Below are positions 15,421 through 23,996 of a DNA stretch of 64,000 nt, in pieces (the first letter of the stretch is position 1; every line of letters begins with the position of its first letter). A program made the position numbers and the translations under genes. The stretch is taken from NCBI RefSeq assembly GCF_029637705.1, contig NZ_CP121252.1, forward strand, positions 496,001 through 560,000, in the 5' to 3' direction. The notes under the pieces are model-generated. The model saw nothing but the letters and a program-made list of their open reading frames with translations, made no database searches and was not told the origin of the DNA. This DNA is from Citricoccus muralis (GTDB taxonomy: Bacteria > Actinomycetota > Actinomycetes > Actinomycetales > Micrococcaceae).

Positions 15421-16913
15421 CGATCTCCCTGGCCGTGATCGGCGTCGTGTGCGTGGTGACCTGGGTGATCTCCGTGTATGGGCTGCGGCTGTCCCGCACC
15501 ACCAGCGACTTCTATGTGGCCTCGCGCCGGGTACCGCCGTGGCTGAATGCCTCCGCCATCGCCGGCGAGTACCTCTCGGCCGCCAGCTTCTTGGGTGTGG
15601 CCGGCCTGATCCTCGCCTACGGTACCCACGGGCTGTGGTTCCCCGTGGGCTACACCGCCGGATTCCTGGTGCTGTTGGTGTTCGTGGCTGCCCCGCTGCG
15701 CCGATCGGGTGCCTATACCATCCCCGATTTCGTCACCCTGCGCCTGCCCTCGGCCCCGCTGCGCCGGCTCACCGCCATGATCGTCGTGTTCACCGGGTGG
15801 TTCTACATTGTGCCGCAGCTGCACGGTTCCTCCCTGGCCCTGCGCGCCACCACCGATCTGCCCGGGTGGGTGGGCCCGGTGATCGTCGTCGCCGTCGTGC
15901 TCCCGATTGTGATGTCCGGGGGCATGCGCTCGGTGACCGTTGCCCAGGCGGTGCAGTACTGGCTGAAGCTCTCCGCGCTGCTGATCCCCACCGTGTTCAT
16001 CCTGTTGCGGCTGGGGTTGCTGGACGCGCCCGCGCTGCCGGACGCCTCCGCGGTGTTCGTGTCCGGGCTGGTGGAGGGCCCCGGCGGTGACGGCACGGCG
16101 CACCTGTACCGCATTCTCTCCCTGGTGGCCGCGCTCATGCTGGGCACCCTCGGCCTCTCCCATGTGTTGGTGCGGTTCTACACCAACCCGGATGGTCCCT
16201 CGGCCCGGCGCACCACCCTATTGCTGCTGGCCCTGCTGGTCGGCTTCTACCTGTTGCCGGTGGTGCTCGGGGTGACCGCCCGCGCCGTGCTGCCCACCAC
16301 CTCCGCCGACTCCAGCGACCAGGCCATTCTGCACTTGCCGGCCACGGTCTTCGACGGCGCCACCGGGGATATGCTCACCGCGCTCGTGGCCGGGGGCGCC
16401 TTCGCCGCGTTCCTGTCCACCGCCTCCGGGCTCGTCGTCTCGATCTCGGGGGTGGTCTCCCAGGAGTTCTTCGGCGGCACGGTGCGCGGGTTCCGGATCG
16501 GCGCGATGGTCGCGATCGTGCTCCCGCTCATCCTCACTGGTCTCACCAGTGATCTGGCCCTGGCCGGCTCCGTGGCCATGGTGTTCACCTTCACGGCGTG
16601 CTCCCTGGCCCCGGTGATGCTGCTGGGCATTTGGTGGCGCGGATTGACGACGACGGGCGCGCTCGCGGGCATGCTCGCCGGTGCCAGCATGTGCCTGGTG
16701 GCCCTGGTGATCGGGATCGCCCTGGACTCGCAGACGCCGGGTGCGGGGGAGTCGGGGTTGGCGGTGCCGCTGCGCTATCCGGCCCTGTGGTGCATCCCGT
16801 TCGCGTTCGCCGTGACCGTGCTGGTCAGCCGTTTCGGGCCCACTGCCCCTCCGGTCTCCGCTGATGAGGTCCTCGCCCGGCTGCACACCCCGGAACGCGC
16901 CCGGCCCACGTAG
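15417..16913 (+). CDS. Sodium:solute symporter, second ActP-like carboxylate permease
   Basis: This 498-residue protein of the SSS family has about 13 membrane helices. It shares ActP landmarks: DFYVASRRVPPWLNASAIAGEYLSAASFLG near the N terminus and TLGLSHVLVRFYTNPDGPSARR in the middle. It is shorter than the 547-residue paralogue at 11102 and diverged in sequence. It is the fourth gene of a LytS-LytTR-small protein-symporter operon with ATGA overlaps, a configuration seen for regulated pyruvate or acetate uptake. Substrate is inferred to be a short monocarboxylate. Confidence 0.85.
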   Translation: MTISLAVIGVVCVVTWVISVYGLRLSRTTSDFYVASRRVPPWLNASAIAGEYLSAASFLGVAGLILAYGTHGLWFPVGYTAGFLVLLVFVAAPLRRSGAYTIPDFVTLRLPSAPLRRLTAMIVVFTGWFYIVPQLHGSSLALRATTDLPGWVGPVIVVAVVLPIVMSGGMRSVTVAQAVQYWLKLSALLIPTVFILLRLGLLDAPALPDASAVFVSGLVEGPGGDGTAHLYRILSLVAALMLGTLGLSHVLVRFYTNPDGPSARRTTLLLLALLVGFYLLPVVLGVTARAVLPTTSADSSDQAILHLPATVFDGATGDMLTALVAGGAFAAFLSTASGLVVSISGVVSQEFFGGTVRGFRIGAMVAIVLPLILTGLTSDLALAGSVAMVFTFTACSLAPVMLLGIWWRGLTTTGALAGMLAGASMCLVALVIGIALDSQTPGAGESGLAVPLRYPALWCIPFAFAVTVLVSRFGPTAPPVSADEVLARLHTPERARPT

Positions 16914-16941
16914 CCGCGCCAGCAACCCAGTCCAGGCTGGA

Positions 16942-17808
16942 TCACTCGTAGCGGTAGAACCCCTGGCCCGATTTCCGGCCGAGTTCGCCGCGGGCCACCA
17001 TGTCGCGCATCAGCTGCGGCGGGGTGAAGCGTTCACCCAGCTCACCGGCCAGGTATTCGGCGATGCCCAGCCGCACGTCCAATCCCACGATGTCGGTCAG
17101 TGCCAGCGGCCCCACCGGGTGCTTATATCCGAGCACCATCGCGTTGTCGATGTCTTCCGGCGCAGCCACGCCTTCTTCCACCATGCGGATCGCCTCCAGG
17201 CCCAGAGCCACCCCCAGGCGTGAAGAGGCGAAACCCGGTGCATCATTGACAACGACCGGGGTCTTGCCGATCCCCGCCACCCACTGCACCGACAGTCCGC
17301 GCAGTTCTTCACCGGTGGCCTCGCCGTTGACGATCTCCACCAGCTTCGAGGCCGGAACCGGATTGAAGAAGTGCAGGCCGCAGAATCGCTCCGGGCGGCG
17401 CAGGCGAGCGGCGATCCGGTCGATGGACAGCGACGAGGTGTTCGAAGCCAGCCACGCGGTGTCAGCCAGGTGCGACTCCACCTCGGTCAGCGAGGACACC
17501 TTGAGGTCAAAGTCCTCCGGCACCGCCTCGATCACTAGCTCACACGCCCCAAAGTCGGCGTGTTGCAGAGACACGGTGAGCCGGTCCAGCCACTCCTCGG
17601 CCGAGCCCGTGATGACCTGGCGCTCGAGGGACTTCGCCACATCGCGCTCAATGCGCTCTCGCGCTGCGGTTGCCGAAGCATCGTCGCGTTCCACGACGAC
17701 GACGCTGGCGCCGGAGATCAGGAATGCATGGGCGATGCCGGCGCCCATACGCCCGCCGCCCAGCACCCCCACCTGGGCGGGAACAGTGCCAGATGTTTTG
17801 ATGGTCAT
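16942..17808 (-). CDS. paaH: PaaH, 3-hydroxyadipyl-CoA dehydrogenase (3-hydroxyacyl-CoA dehydrogenase)
   Basis: This 288-residue NAD-dependent dehydrogenase has a Rossmann fold at the N terminus (GVLGGGRMGAGIAHAF). The catalytic His-Glu region is visible as CGLHFFNPVPASKLVEIVNG, and the C-terminal helical domain as DIDNAMVLGYKHPVGPLALTDIVGLD. In the PAA pathway this enzyme oxidises 3-hydroxyadipyl-CoA to 3-oxoadipyl-CoA. The same family serves in butyrate metabolism, but co-transcription with an enoyl-CoA hydratase and 3-oxoadipyl-type thiolase behind a PaaR-like site supports the PAA role. It overlaps the hydratase gene by four bases. Confidence 0.88.
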   Translation of the reverse strand: MTIKTSGTVPAQVGVLGGGRMGAGIAHAFLISGASVVVVERDDASATAARERIERDVAKSLERQVITGSAEEWLDRLTVSLQHADFGACELVIEAVPEDFDLKVSSLTEVESHLADTAWLASNTSSLSIDRIAARLRRPERFCGLHFFNPVPASKLVEIVNGEATGEELRGLSVQWVAGIGKTPVVVNDAPGFASSRLGVALGLEAIRMVEEGVAAPEDIDNAMVLGYKHPVGPLALTDIVGLDVRLGIAEYLAGELGERFTPPQLMRDMVARGELGRKSGQGFYRYE

Positions 17809-18632
17809 CGGGTCTCTCCTGAGTCGGTAGAACGAGCGGACTTCCTCGCGAGGAACGCGTCCATCCGCTCGAATTTGGCATCAGACTCGAACGCGATGGC
17901 CTGAGCTATTTCGTCCACGTGAGGGTGGGCCTCCCGCGGCAGGTGGAACACCCGCTTGGTCAACCGCACCGCCAGCGGATCCTGGGCGCCGATGCGGTCG
18001 GCGAGCCCGTGGGCGGCGTCCAGCAGCTCCTCGGGGGCATGTAGTTCCGAGACGAGACGCAAGTCCAGGGCTTCCTCCGCCGTGAGAATGCGCCCGGCGA
18101 GCAACAGCTCCAGGGCCACTGGTTCCCCGACGAGCTCTTTGAGCCGCCACATGGCCCCGGCCGCAGCGGTGATGCCGAGCCCGGTCTCCGGCTGCCCGAG
18201 TTTCAGGTGCGGGGTGGCCAGGCGGAAGTCGGCGGCGTAGGCCAGCTCGGCCCCGCCGCCCAGGGCGTACCCGTCGATGGCCGCGATCACCGGCATCGGC
18301 AGTCGGTGCAGCCGGTCGAACAGTTGCGAGTTCACCCCGCGCAGCGCGTCGTCGCGTCGGCGTTCCCGCAGCTGGCCGATGTCGGCGCCCGAGGCGAAAA
18401 TCCCCTGGCGCTTCCCGGTTTTCGGGTGTTCCATCTCGGTCCCGGTAATGATCAGCATGCGCGGCTCGCGCTCCAACCAGCCGGCCAGCGCGTGGAATTC
18501 GGACACCATGGTCTCGTCAATGGCGTTGCGCACCGCCGGGCGGTCCATGCGCACGACGACGCGGTCGGGGCGGGCGTCATCGAGCAGCACCCGCAGTGCG
18601 GTGAAGTCCTGGTTCAGCTCGGTCACGTTCAT
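17805..18632 (-). CDS. paaF: PaaF-like enoyl-CoA hydratase
   Basis: This 275-residue crotonase has the oxyanion-hole and substrate motifs FASGADIGQL and YALGGGAELAYAADFRLA, and the catalytic Glu in QPETGLGITAAAG. Within the operon it would hydrate 2,3-dehydroadipyl-CoA between the thiolase and dehydrogenase steps. Whether it is PaaF (hydratase) or PaaG (isomerase) cannot be settled by eye, and no second crotonase lies in the window. The ATG at 18632 shares its A with the thiolase stop codon (TGATG), so translation is coupled. Confidence 0.82.
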   Translation of the reverse strand: MNVTELNQDFTALRVLLDDARPDRVVVRMDRPAVRNAIDETMVSEFHALAGWLEREPRMLIITGTEMEHPKTGKRQGIFASGADIGQLRERRRDDALRGVNSQLFDRLHRLPMPVIAAIDGYALGGGAELAYAADFRLATPHLKLGQPETGLGITAAAGAMWRLKELVGEPVALELLLAGRILTAEEALDLRLVSELHAPEELLDAAHGLADRIGAQDPLAVRLTKRVFHLPREAHPHVDEIAQAIAFESDAKFERMDAFLARKSARSTDSGETR

Positions 18633-19870
18633 CACACCCGCTCCACGAGTAGGGCGGCGCCCTGACCGACGCCAATGCACATGGTGGCCAGTCCCTTGTC
18701 GGTTCCCTCGCGTTCCATGCGGCCCAGCAGGGTGATCACGATGCGCGCACCGGAGGAGCCCAGCGGGTGGCCCAGGGCGATGGCACCGCCGTCGTTGTTC
18801 ACGATCTCCGGGTCCAGGCCCAGCCGGCGGATCGAGGCGATGGACTGGGTGGCGAAGGCCTCGTTGATCTCCACGGACCCCAGATCGTCCACGGACCAGC
18901 CGGCACGGGCCAACACCTTCTCGGTGGCGGGGACCGGGCCCAGCCCCATGATCTCGGGTGCCAGTCCGGCGGAGGCGCCGGTGACCACGCGCGCCCGCGG
19001 GGTGAGCCCGTATTTCTCGATGGCGCGTTCGGAGGCGACCAACACAGCCGAGGCGCCGTCGTTGAGCGAGGAGGCATTGCCCGCGGTCACGACCTCGCCG
19101 CCGCGCACCACTGGCCGCAGCTTAGCCAGCGACTCCAGGGTGGTGTCGGGGCGGGGGCCCTCATCGGTGTCGACGATCGTCACGTTGCCCTTGCGGTCGG
19201 TGATCTCCACCGGCACGATCTCGGCGGCGAAGCGTCCTGCTGCCACGGCCTCGGCCGCGCGACGCTGTGATTCGACGGCGAACGCGTCTGCTTCCTCGCG
19301 GGTGATCCCGTCCACCCGGGCGACTTCTTCGGCGGTCTCCGGCATCGAGAAGGTGGCTTTGCCGTCGCGGGCGAGCTCCCCGGAGGTGAACTTCGGGTTC
19401 ACAAAACGCCACCCGATAGAGGTATCGAACACCTCGCCGGGCTTGGCGAAGGGGGTGCGCGGCTTCTCCATCACCCAAGGGGCCCGCGACATGGATTCCA
19501 CGCCACCGGCGAGCACCAGGTCGGCCTCGCCCGCCTTGATCATCTGCGAGGCCATGGTGATGGCGGACATGCCCGAGGCGCAGAGGCGGTTCACGGTGAT
19601 GCCTGGAACCGTGTCGTCGAACCCGGCGAGTAGCCAGGCCATGCGCGCCACATTGCGGTTCTCCTCTCCGGCGCCGTTGGCGTTGCCGAGGATCACCTCA
19701 TCCACGTCAGCGGGGTTGATGCCGGCGTCGGTGACCACCTGTTTGATGGTCAGCGCCGCCAGGTCATCGGGGCGCACAGAGCTCAGGGCGCCGCCGTAGC
19801 GGCCGACTGGGGTGCGCTTGCCGCCGACCAGGAACGCTGCCGGTGCGGCGGAGGGAACGAATGCGGTCAT
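18632..19870 (-). CDS. paaJ: PaaJ/PcaF-type 3-oxoadipyl-CoA thiolase
   Basis: This 412-residue thiolase has nucleophilic Cys in NRLCASGMSAI, His in GGAIALGHPLGSSGARI and the second Cys in MCIGVGQGAALLVERV. In the PAA pathway it cleaves 3-oxoadipyl-CoA to succinyl-CoA and acetyl-CoA and also the C8 oxo-intermediate; the family includes general acetyl-CoA acetyltransferases. ATG 19870 was chosen because GAGGAG lies about 10 bases upstream. It is the first gene of the thiolase-hydratase-dehydrogenase operon, with a PaaR-like operator about 65 bases upstream. Confidence 0.87.
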   Translation of the reverse strand: MTAFVPSAAPAAFLVGGKRTPVGRYGGALSSVRPDDLAALTIKQVVTDAGINPADVDEVILGNANGAGEENRNVARMAWLLAGFDDTVPGITVNRLCASGMSAITMASQMIKAGEADLVLAGGVESMSRAPWVMEKPRTPFAKPGEVFDTSIGWRFVNPKFTSGELARDGKATFSMPETAEEVARVDGITREEADAFAVESQRRAAEAVAAGRFAAEIVPVEITDRKGNVTIVDTDEGPRPDTTLESLAKLRPVVRGGEVVTAGNASSLNDGASAVLVASERAIEKYGLTPRARVVTGASAGLAPEIMGLGPVPATEKVLARAGWSVDDLGSVEINEAFATQSIASIRRLGLDPEIVNNDGGAIALGHPLGSSGARIVITLLGRMEREGTDKGLATMCIGVGQGAALLVERV

Positions 19871-19932
19871 GATCTTTAGACTCCTCAAGGAACGGGTGCG
19901 GTCATCAGCGACCGATGCTCAGGTAAAAACTG

Positions 19933-19948
19933 ACCAATCGGTCACTAA
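19933..19948 (-). promoter_or_regulatory. PaaR-like operator, site D (upstream of paaJ operon)
   Basis: On the minus strand this reads TTAGTGACCGATTGGT, 12 of 16 matches to TTACCGACCGWTCGTT, and its core is a palindrome TGACC-N4-GGTCA. It sits 63 bases upstream of the thiolase ATG. It is the weakest of the five sites but has the right position. Confidence 0.5.
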
Positions 19949-20106
19949 GTCTCTGCTGACGAGGATACCGCGTCAGGCCCGCTCGAGGGAACGGGGCGGC
20001 ACTGGTGCTCAACCTAAGGTGAGCCCGCGCGTGGCGTCCAGGGGTGCTGGGTATTGTGCCAAAACGGGTATGGATCGGCGCGTCCGCGCGCAAGAACGAG
20101 CCCGGC

Positions 20107-21873
20107 TCAGGCGTTGGGTCCGAACACCGACTCCCGCATGTACTCCGCCACGAAACTCTGCGACACCGGCACATCCAGCACGAACACGCCGGTCTCGTGG
20201 GTGTCGATCCACTCGCGCAGTCGCTGCAGGTCCGCCAGGCGGTGCATGCGCATCCCGTCGGCACCCAGGGCCCGGCCGAGTGCGGAGAAGTCGACGTCGT
20301 CGATCAGCATGGCTTCATCGTCCAGCCCCTTGACGGCGTACTGGTGCAACTCGGCACCATAAGCAGCATCGTTGACGGCGACGACGATCGCCCGGGTGCC
20401 TGCGGCCCGCGCGGTGCGGATCACGGTCTCCAGGTCGGCCAGGGCCATCAGCCCGCCGCCGTCGCCGGTGATCATCACGGTGGTGTGGTCGGGCCGAGCC
20501 ACGGTGACCCCGCCGGCCGAGCCGAATCCCAGGCCGATGGACTGGAATGCGGTGCCCACCGCGATGAGGCCGCGCGGATCCGGAACCGAAAGGTACATGG
20601 GCGCCCAGCCGAGGAAATGTCCGCCGTCCATCACCAGGGAGCGGCGCTGCGGCAGCACGTGCTCCAACGCGGCAAACACGACACGCGGATTGAGCCGCCC
20701 GTCCGGACCCAGCTCCGTGGTGTCCTCCACGGGTGCTAGCGCGCCGAATTCGGGGGTGGTCACGAACGCTACCTCATCGCGCCAGGTGTTCTCCGGGGAC
20801 GGAGTCGCAGCGACCAGGTCGAGCAGCGCTGGCGCCAACGCGGCCAGGTCCCCGTGCACCGTGTGTAGCGGATTCTCCAGGGCAGGGGCGGGTGCGTGCG
20901 GGTCGGACTCGAGCCGGATCACGGTAGCATCAGCGGCGAACAGGGTGCCGTAACGCAGCTGGAAAGTGTTCATCGAGGCGCCGGCCACCACGACGACGTC
21001 GGCCTGGCGCGCCACTTCGAGACGGTGGCGGCGGGTGAAGCCCCCGGCGATGCCGAGATTCCAGGGGGAGTCGACCACATTGCAGGCGGTGAAGGAGTTC
21101 ATGTAGAGCGCGCCCAGGTGGTCGCCCACCTGTTCCAGAGTGTTACCGGTATGGGAAAGCACCACGCCGCGGCCGGAGAGGATCAGCGGACGGTGTGCCG
21201 CACGCAGCAGCTCCGCAGCCTCGGAGAGTCCGGCGCGCTGTGATTCGGTAAGGGCGGGCGCCTCAATGGTTCGCCCAGCTTGCCCTGTCTGTTCCGGGGC
21301 AGCCGAGTCGATGGCGTCGCTGTCGGCGCGTTCGACCGGCGCGGTCGCCAGGTCATAGGGCAGCGCCAGTACCACCGGCGACTGGGTCTGTTCGGCGCGA
21401 TCAAAGGCCCGGTGCGCTTGGGCGGTCACCTCGGTCTCGTTCACCGTGATGACCTCGACGTCGAGCCCCTCACACACCAGGGTCTGGTCGATGTCGAAGA
21501 ACCGCGCCCCGCTACTGGGGCGGTCGCCCACCAGTAACACCAGCGGAATCCGGGCCAGTCGCGCCTCGGCCAGACCGGTGAGTGCGTTGGTGAAGCCGGC
21601 GCCGTAGGTGGTGGTGGCAGCAGCGATCTTCCCGCTGGCCCGGAAATACGCATCCGCCATGGTCACCGTCGCCACCTCGTGGCGTGCCGAGGTGTAGGGG
21701 AACCCGGAGTGGGTGAGCTCGGAGATCACGTGGGCGTTGCCGTTGCCCATCAGCCCGAAAAGGTGGTCGGTGCGCTCGCGAATCACCGCCGCAATCGCCA
21801 TGGCCACGGTGGGCTGGGCGGCCGGTTCGTCGACGGAGTGCTGGGCGCGGGCGGAATCGGTGGTGATCGTCAT
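20107..21873 (-). CDS. ThDP-dependent enzyme, acetolactate-synthase-like (paralogue 1)
   Basis: This 588-residue protein has the three-domain fold of the acetohydroxyacid synthase/pyruvate decarboxylase superfamily. The activating Glu is in YTSARHEVATVTMADAY, and the ThDP/Mg motif runs GDGGGLMAL ... VNDAAYGAELHQY. It lacks features that would name a substrate. Distinctive blocks LMGNGNAH, WNLGIAGGF and DGGHFLGW recur in the paralogue at 48274, so the two form a subfamily. ATG 21873 has no ribosome binding site and may be leaderless. It is divergent from an Lrp regulator, which probably controls it. A decarboxylase or acetolactate synthase role is inference. Confidence 0.78.
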   Translation of the reverse strand: MTITTDSARAQHSVDEPAAQPTVAMAIAAVIRERTDHLFGLMGNGNAHVISELTHSGFPYTSARHEVATVTMADAYFRASGKIAAATTTYGAGFTNALTGLAEARLARIPLVLLVGDRPSSGARFFDIDQTLVCEGLDVEVITVNETEVTAQAHRAFDRAEQTQSPVVLALPYDLATAPVERADSDAIDSAAPEQTGQAGRTIEAPALTESQRAGLSEAAELLRAAHRPLILSGRGVVLSHTGNTLEQVGDHLGALYMNSFTACNVVDSPWNLGIAGGFTRRHRLEVARQADVVVVAGASMNTFQLRYGTLFAADATVIRLESDPHAPAPALENPLHTVHGDLAALAPALLDLVAATPSPENTWRDEVAFVTTPEFGALAPVEDTTELGPDGRLNPRVVFAALEHVLPQRRSLVMDGGHFLGWAPMYLSVPDPRGLIAVGTAFQSIGLGFGSAGGVTVARPDHTTVMITGDGGGLMALADLETVIRTARAAGTRAIVVAVNDAAYGAELHQYAVKGLDDEAMLIDDVDFSALGRALGADGMRMHRLADLQRLREWIDTHETGVFVLDVPVSQSFVAEYMRESVFGPNA

Positions 21874-21881
21874 GATCACAC

Positions 21882-21908
21882 TGTGCGTCAGGCTGGCCAG
21901 GTCGCACA
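21882..21908. promoter_or_regulatory. Inverted repeat TGTGCG-N15-CGCACA, possible Lrp operator
   Basis: Perfect 6-bp arms flank 15 bases just upstream of the leftward ThDP gene start (21873) and within the divergent lrp promoter region. Lrp/AsnC regulators commonly bind such a site beside their own gene. No functional evidence is visible beyond position. Confidence 0.4.
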
Positions 21909-22022
21909 ATATCGATGCGATAATCTGAGCAGAACGTATTCTTCATCGCGAAAACTATGACAATATGCGCACCCGGGTGATGTTCGTTCTGGTGTGTCCG
22001 TCGCGAAAGGACCGGTGTCACC

Positions 22023-22490
22023 ATGGTGGATGCCCTGGACGCCCGACTGCTGCTCGCGCTCAATGACGACCCGCACGCCACCGTTGTCGCTCTCGCACAG
22101 CGATTGCAGATTGCCCGCAACACCGTGCAGGCCCGGCTGAGGCGGCTCGAGGAGCAAGGTGCGATCACCTCGTTTGCCCGCCGGGTGAACCCGGAAGCGC
22201 TCGGCTACGGCCTCACCGCTTTTCTGGGGGTCTCGGTGCAGCAGGGGCGCGACGTCGTCGCCCGTGAAGGGCTCAGCGCGATTCCCGAGGTGGTGGAAAT
22301 CCATGCGGCCACCGGCGATGCCGATCTGCGCCTGCGTGTGGTCGCCAAGGACCCGGCTGATCTGTACCGGGTGACCAATGAGATCGTGGCGGTGCCCGGC
22401 GTGGTGCGCACGTCCACCTCGGTGGCGCTGCAGGAACTGCAGCCCTATCGCACCGCTCCGCTGCTGCAGCGCATCGCCGAGAGGTGCTGA
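22023..22490 (+). CDS. Lrp/AsnC-family transcriptional regulator
   Basis: This 155-residue protein has an N-terminal HTH (residues 4-55: LDARLLLALNDDPHATVVALAQRLQIARNTVQARLRRLEEQGAI) and a C-terminal RAM ligand-binding domain (about 70-145). It is divergent from the ThDP enzyme gene and ends at a strong convergent terminator, so the ThDP gene is the likely target. The ligand is unknown; Lrp proteins typically sense amino or 2-oxo acids, which would fit an acetolactate-synthase-like target. Confidence 0.9.
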   Translation: MVDALDARLLLALNDDPHATVVALAQRLQIARNTVQARLRRLEEQGAITSFARRVNPEALGYGLTAFLGVSVQQGRDVVAREGLSAIPEVVEIHAATGDADLRLRVVAKDPADLYRVTNEIVAVPGVVRTSTSVALQELQPYRTAPLLQRIAERC

Positions 22491-22498
22491 GTAACGCA

Positions 22499-22540
22499 AC
22501 GGCGCCGCCCTCGAGCCAGGAGCTCGAGAAGCGGCGCCGT
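22499..22540. terminator. Bidirectional hairpin terminator
   Basis: A 10-bp outer stem ACGGCGCCGC/GCGGCGCCGT plus an inner CTCGAG/CTCGAG stem lie between the convergent lrp gene and MHS transporter gene. Confidence 0.8.
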
Positions 22541-22572
22541 GCAGTGCGGGGTGATGGGCTGACGCTGAGCGA

Positions 22573-23919
22573 TCAGTGGATCGCGTCCACCCGAGCCTCC
22601 GGGTGCAGGTCCGATTTCTCCACGGATTTCGGCACCAGCAACACTCCGATGAGCGAGATCGTGCAGACCCCGGCCAGGTAGAGGCCGATAGTCCAGGACA
22701 TCCCGGTGTTGCCCAGCAGCATCTCCGCGATCATCGGGGCGAATGCGCCGCCGATAATCGAACCGAAGGCGTAGCCGATAGAAGCCCCCGAGTAGCGCAC
22801 CTTGGCCGGGAACATCTCCGCATACAGGGCCGACTGAGGGCCATAGGAGGGCCCCAGGCCGATGGTCACGACCACGATGGCCAGGGTGAACAGCCACAGC
22901 ACGCCGGAGTCAATCAGCCACCACATCGGGATCACCCACGCGATCAAGATGCCGTAACCGATCGTGAAGGTGACTTTGCGTCCGATTTTGTCCGAAATCC
23001 AGCCGCCGAACATCGTGAATACCAGCCAGCCGAAACCGCCGATGAGCGACGCCACCAGGGTCTCCGGGCGGCTGAAGCCCAGCACATTGGCACCGTAGGC
23101 AGCGAAGAACGCGATCACCATGTAGCCCACCGCGTTGTTGCCGGCGAAAATCATCATCGCCAGCACCACGTTTTTGGTGTGCCCCTTGAACAGGTCGCCC
23201 AGCGGGGCGGAGGCTTCCTTCTTGAGGTTCTGCATCTCCTTGAACACCGGGGACTCGTCCACGGAGCGACGAATGAGATACCCGACGACGATCAGCACCA
23301 CCGACGACAGGAACGGGATCCGCCAGCCCCAGGTCAGGAACGCTTCCTCCGACATCGAGGTGGTGAGAATGAACATGAAGCTGGTCGCCAGCAGCATGCC
23401 CAGCGGCACGCCGATCTGCGGGTACGCGCCAAACAGGCCGCGCTTGTCGCGGGGTGCGTGCTCCACCGACATCAGTGCCGCACCGCCCCACTCGCCGCCG
23501 GCAGAGAAGCCCTGCACAATGCGCAGCAGAATCAGCAGGATCGGTGCCCAGATGCCGATCTGAGCGTAGGTCGGCAACAGGCCGATCAGTGCGGTGGCCA
23601 CGCCCATGCCCACGAGGGTGAGAACCAGAGCCACCTTGCGGCCGTGCTTGTCGCCGAGGTGCCCGGCGATGATCGCCCCGAGCGGGCGGAACAGGAAGCT
23701 GATGCCCAGCGAAGCCCACGAGACAATTTGTGCCAGCGCTGCATTGTCAGCGCCGAGCGGTGTGAAGAACAGCGGAGCCAGCACGAATGCTGCCGCCTGG
23801 GCGTAAATGAAGAAGTCGTACCACTCGATGGTGGTGCCGACGAGCGTGCCGGCGAGGACCTTCTTCTCTTCGCGTGTGCGGCGGTTCGTGCCGGCCTGTG
23901 GTGCCACGGATGTGGTCAT
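22573..23919 (-). CDS. MHS-family MFS transporter, candidate phenylacetate (aromatic acid) permease
   Basis: This 448-residue protein with 12 membrane helices belongs to the metabolite:H+ symporter branch (ShiA/ProP/KgtP type). It has GTTIEWYDFFIYAQAAAF at helix 1, GHLGDKHGRKVALVLT in the first loop and QGFSAGGEWGGAAL at helix 4-5. GGGGAG precedes the ATG. It is a single gene. A PaaR-like operator lies about 40 bases upstream and a CRP/GlxR-like site about 80 bases upstream, so it probably imports phenylacetate or a related acid. The substrate is inferred from regulation only; MHS proteins also carry shikimate, alpha-ketoglutarate or betaine. Confidence 0.85.
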   Translation of the reverse strand: MTTSVAPQAGTNRRTREEKKVLAGTLVGTTIEWYDFFIYAQAAAFVLAPLFFTPLGADNAALAQIVSWASLGISFLFRPLGAIIAGHLGDKHGRKVALVLTLVGMGVATALIGLLPTYAQIGIWAPILLILLRIVQGFSAGGEWGGAALMSVEHAPRDKRGLFGAYPQIGVPLGMLLATSFMFILTTSMSEEAFLTWGWRIPFLSSVVLIVVGYLIRRSVDESPVFKEMQNLKKEASAPLGDLFKGHTKNVVLAMMIFAGNNAVGYMVIAFFAAYGANVLGFSRPETLVASLIGGFGWLVFTMFGGWISDKIGRKVTFTIGYGILIAWVIPMWWLIDSGVLWLFTLAIVVVTIGLGPSYGPQSALYAEMFPAKVRYSGASIGYAFGSIIGGAFAPMIAEMLLGNTGMSWTIGLYLAGVCTISLIGVLLVPKSVEKSDLHPEARVDAIH

Positions 23920-23955
23920 GACGTCTCCCCAAAAGGTGTGCGAGTACTGGATGAC

Positions 23956-23971
23956 TTACTGACCGAGCGGT
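23956..23971 (+). promoter_or_regulatory. PaaR-like operator, site E (upstream of MHS transporter)
   Basis: TTACTGACCGAGCGGT matches 13 of 16 positions of the PAA operator motif. It is 37 bases upstream of the transporter ATG, the same distance as site A from paaA. Confidence 0.55.
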
Positions 23972-23996
23972 CGGTTCGTTGATCCATGATACACAA

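Noticed and set aside
14037-16163. 708-codon leftward open frame opposite the response regulator and symporter
   Set aside because: It is rich in His, Gln, Gly and Arg as expected for an antisense shadow and covers three genes with clear homology on the plus strand.
22576-23982. 468-codon rightward frame opposite the MHS transporter
   Set aside because: Its His/Gln/Arg-rich composition is typical of the reverse complement of a membrane protein gene.
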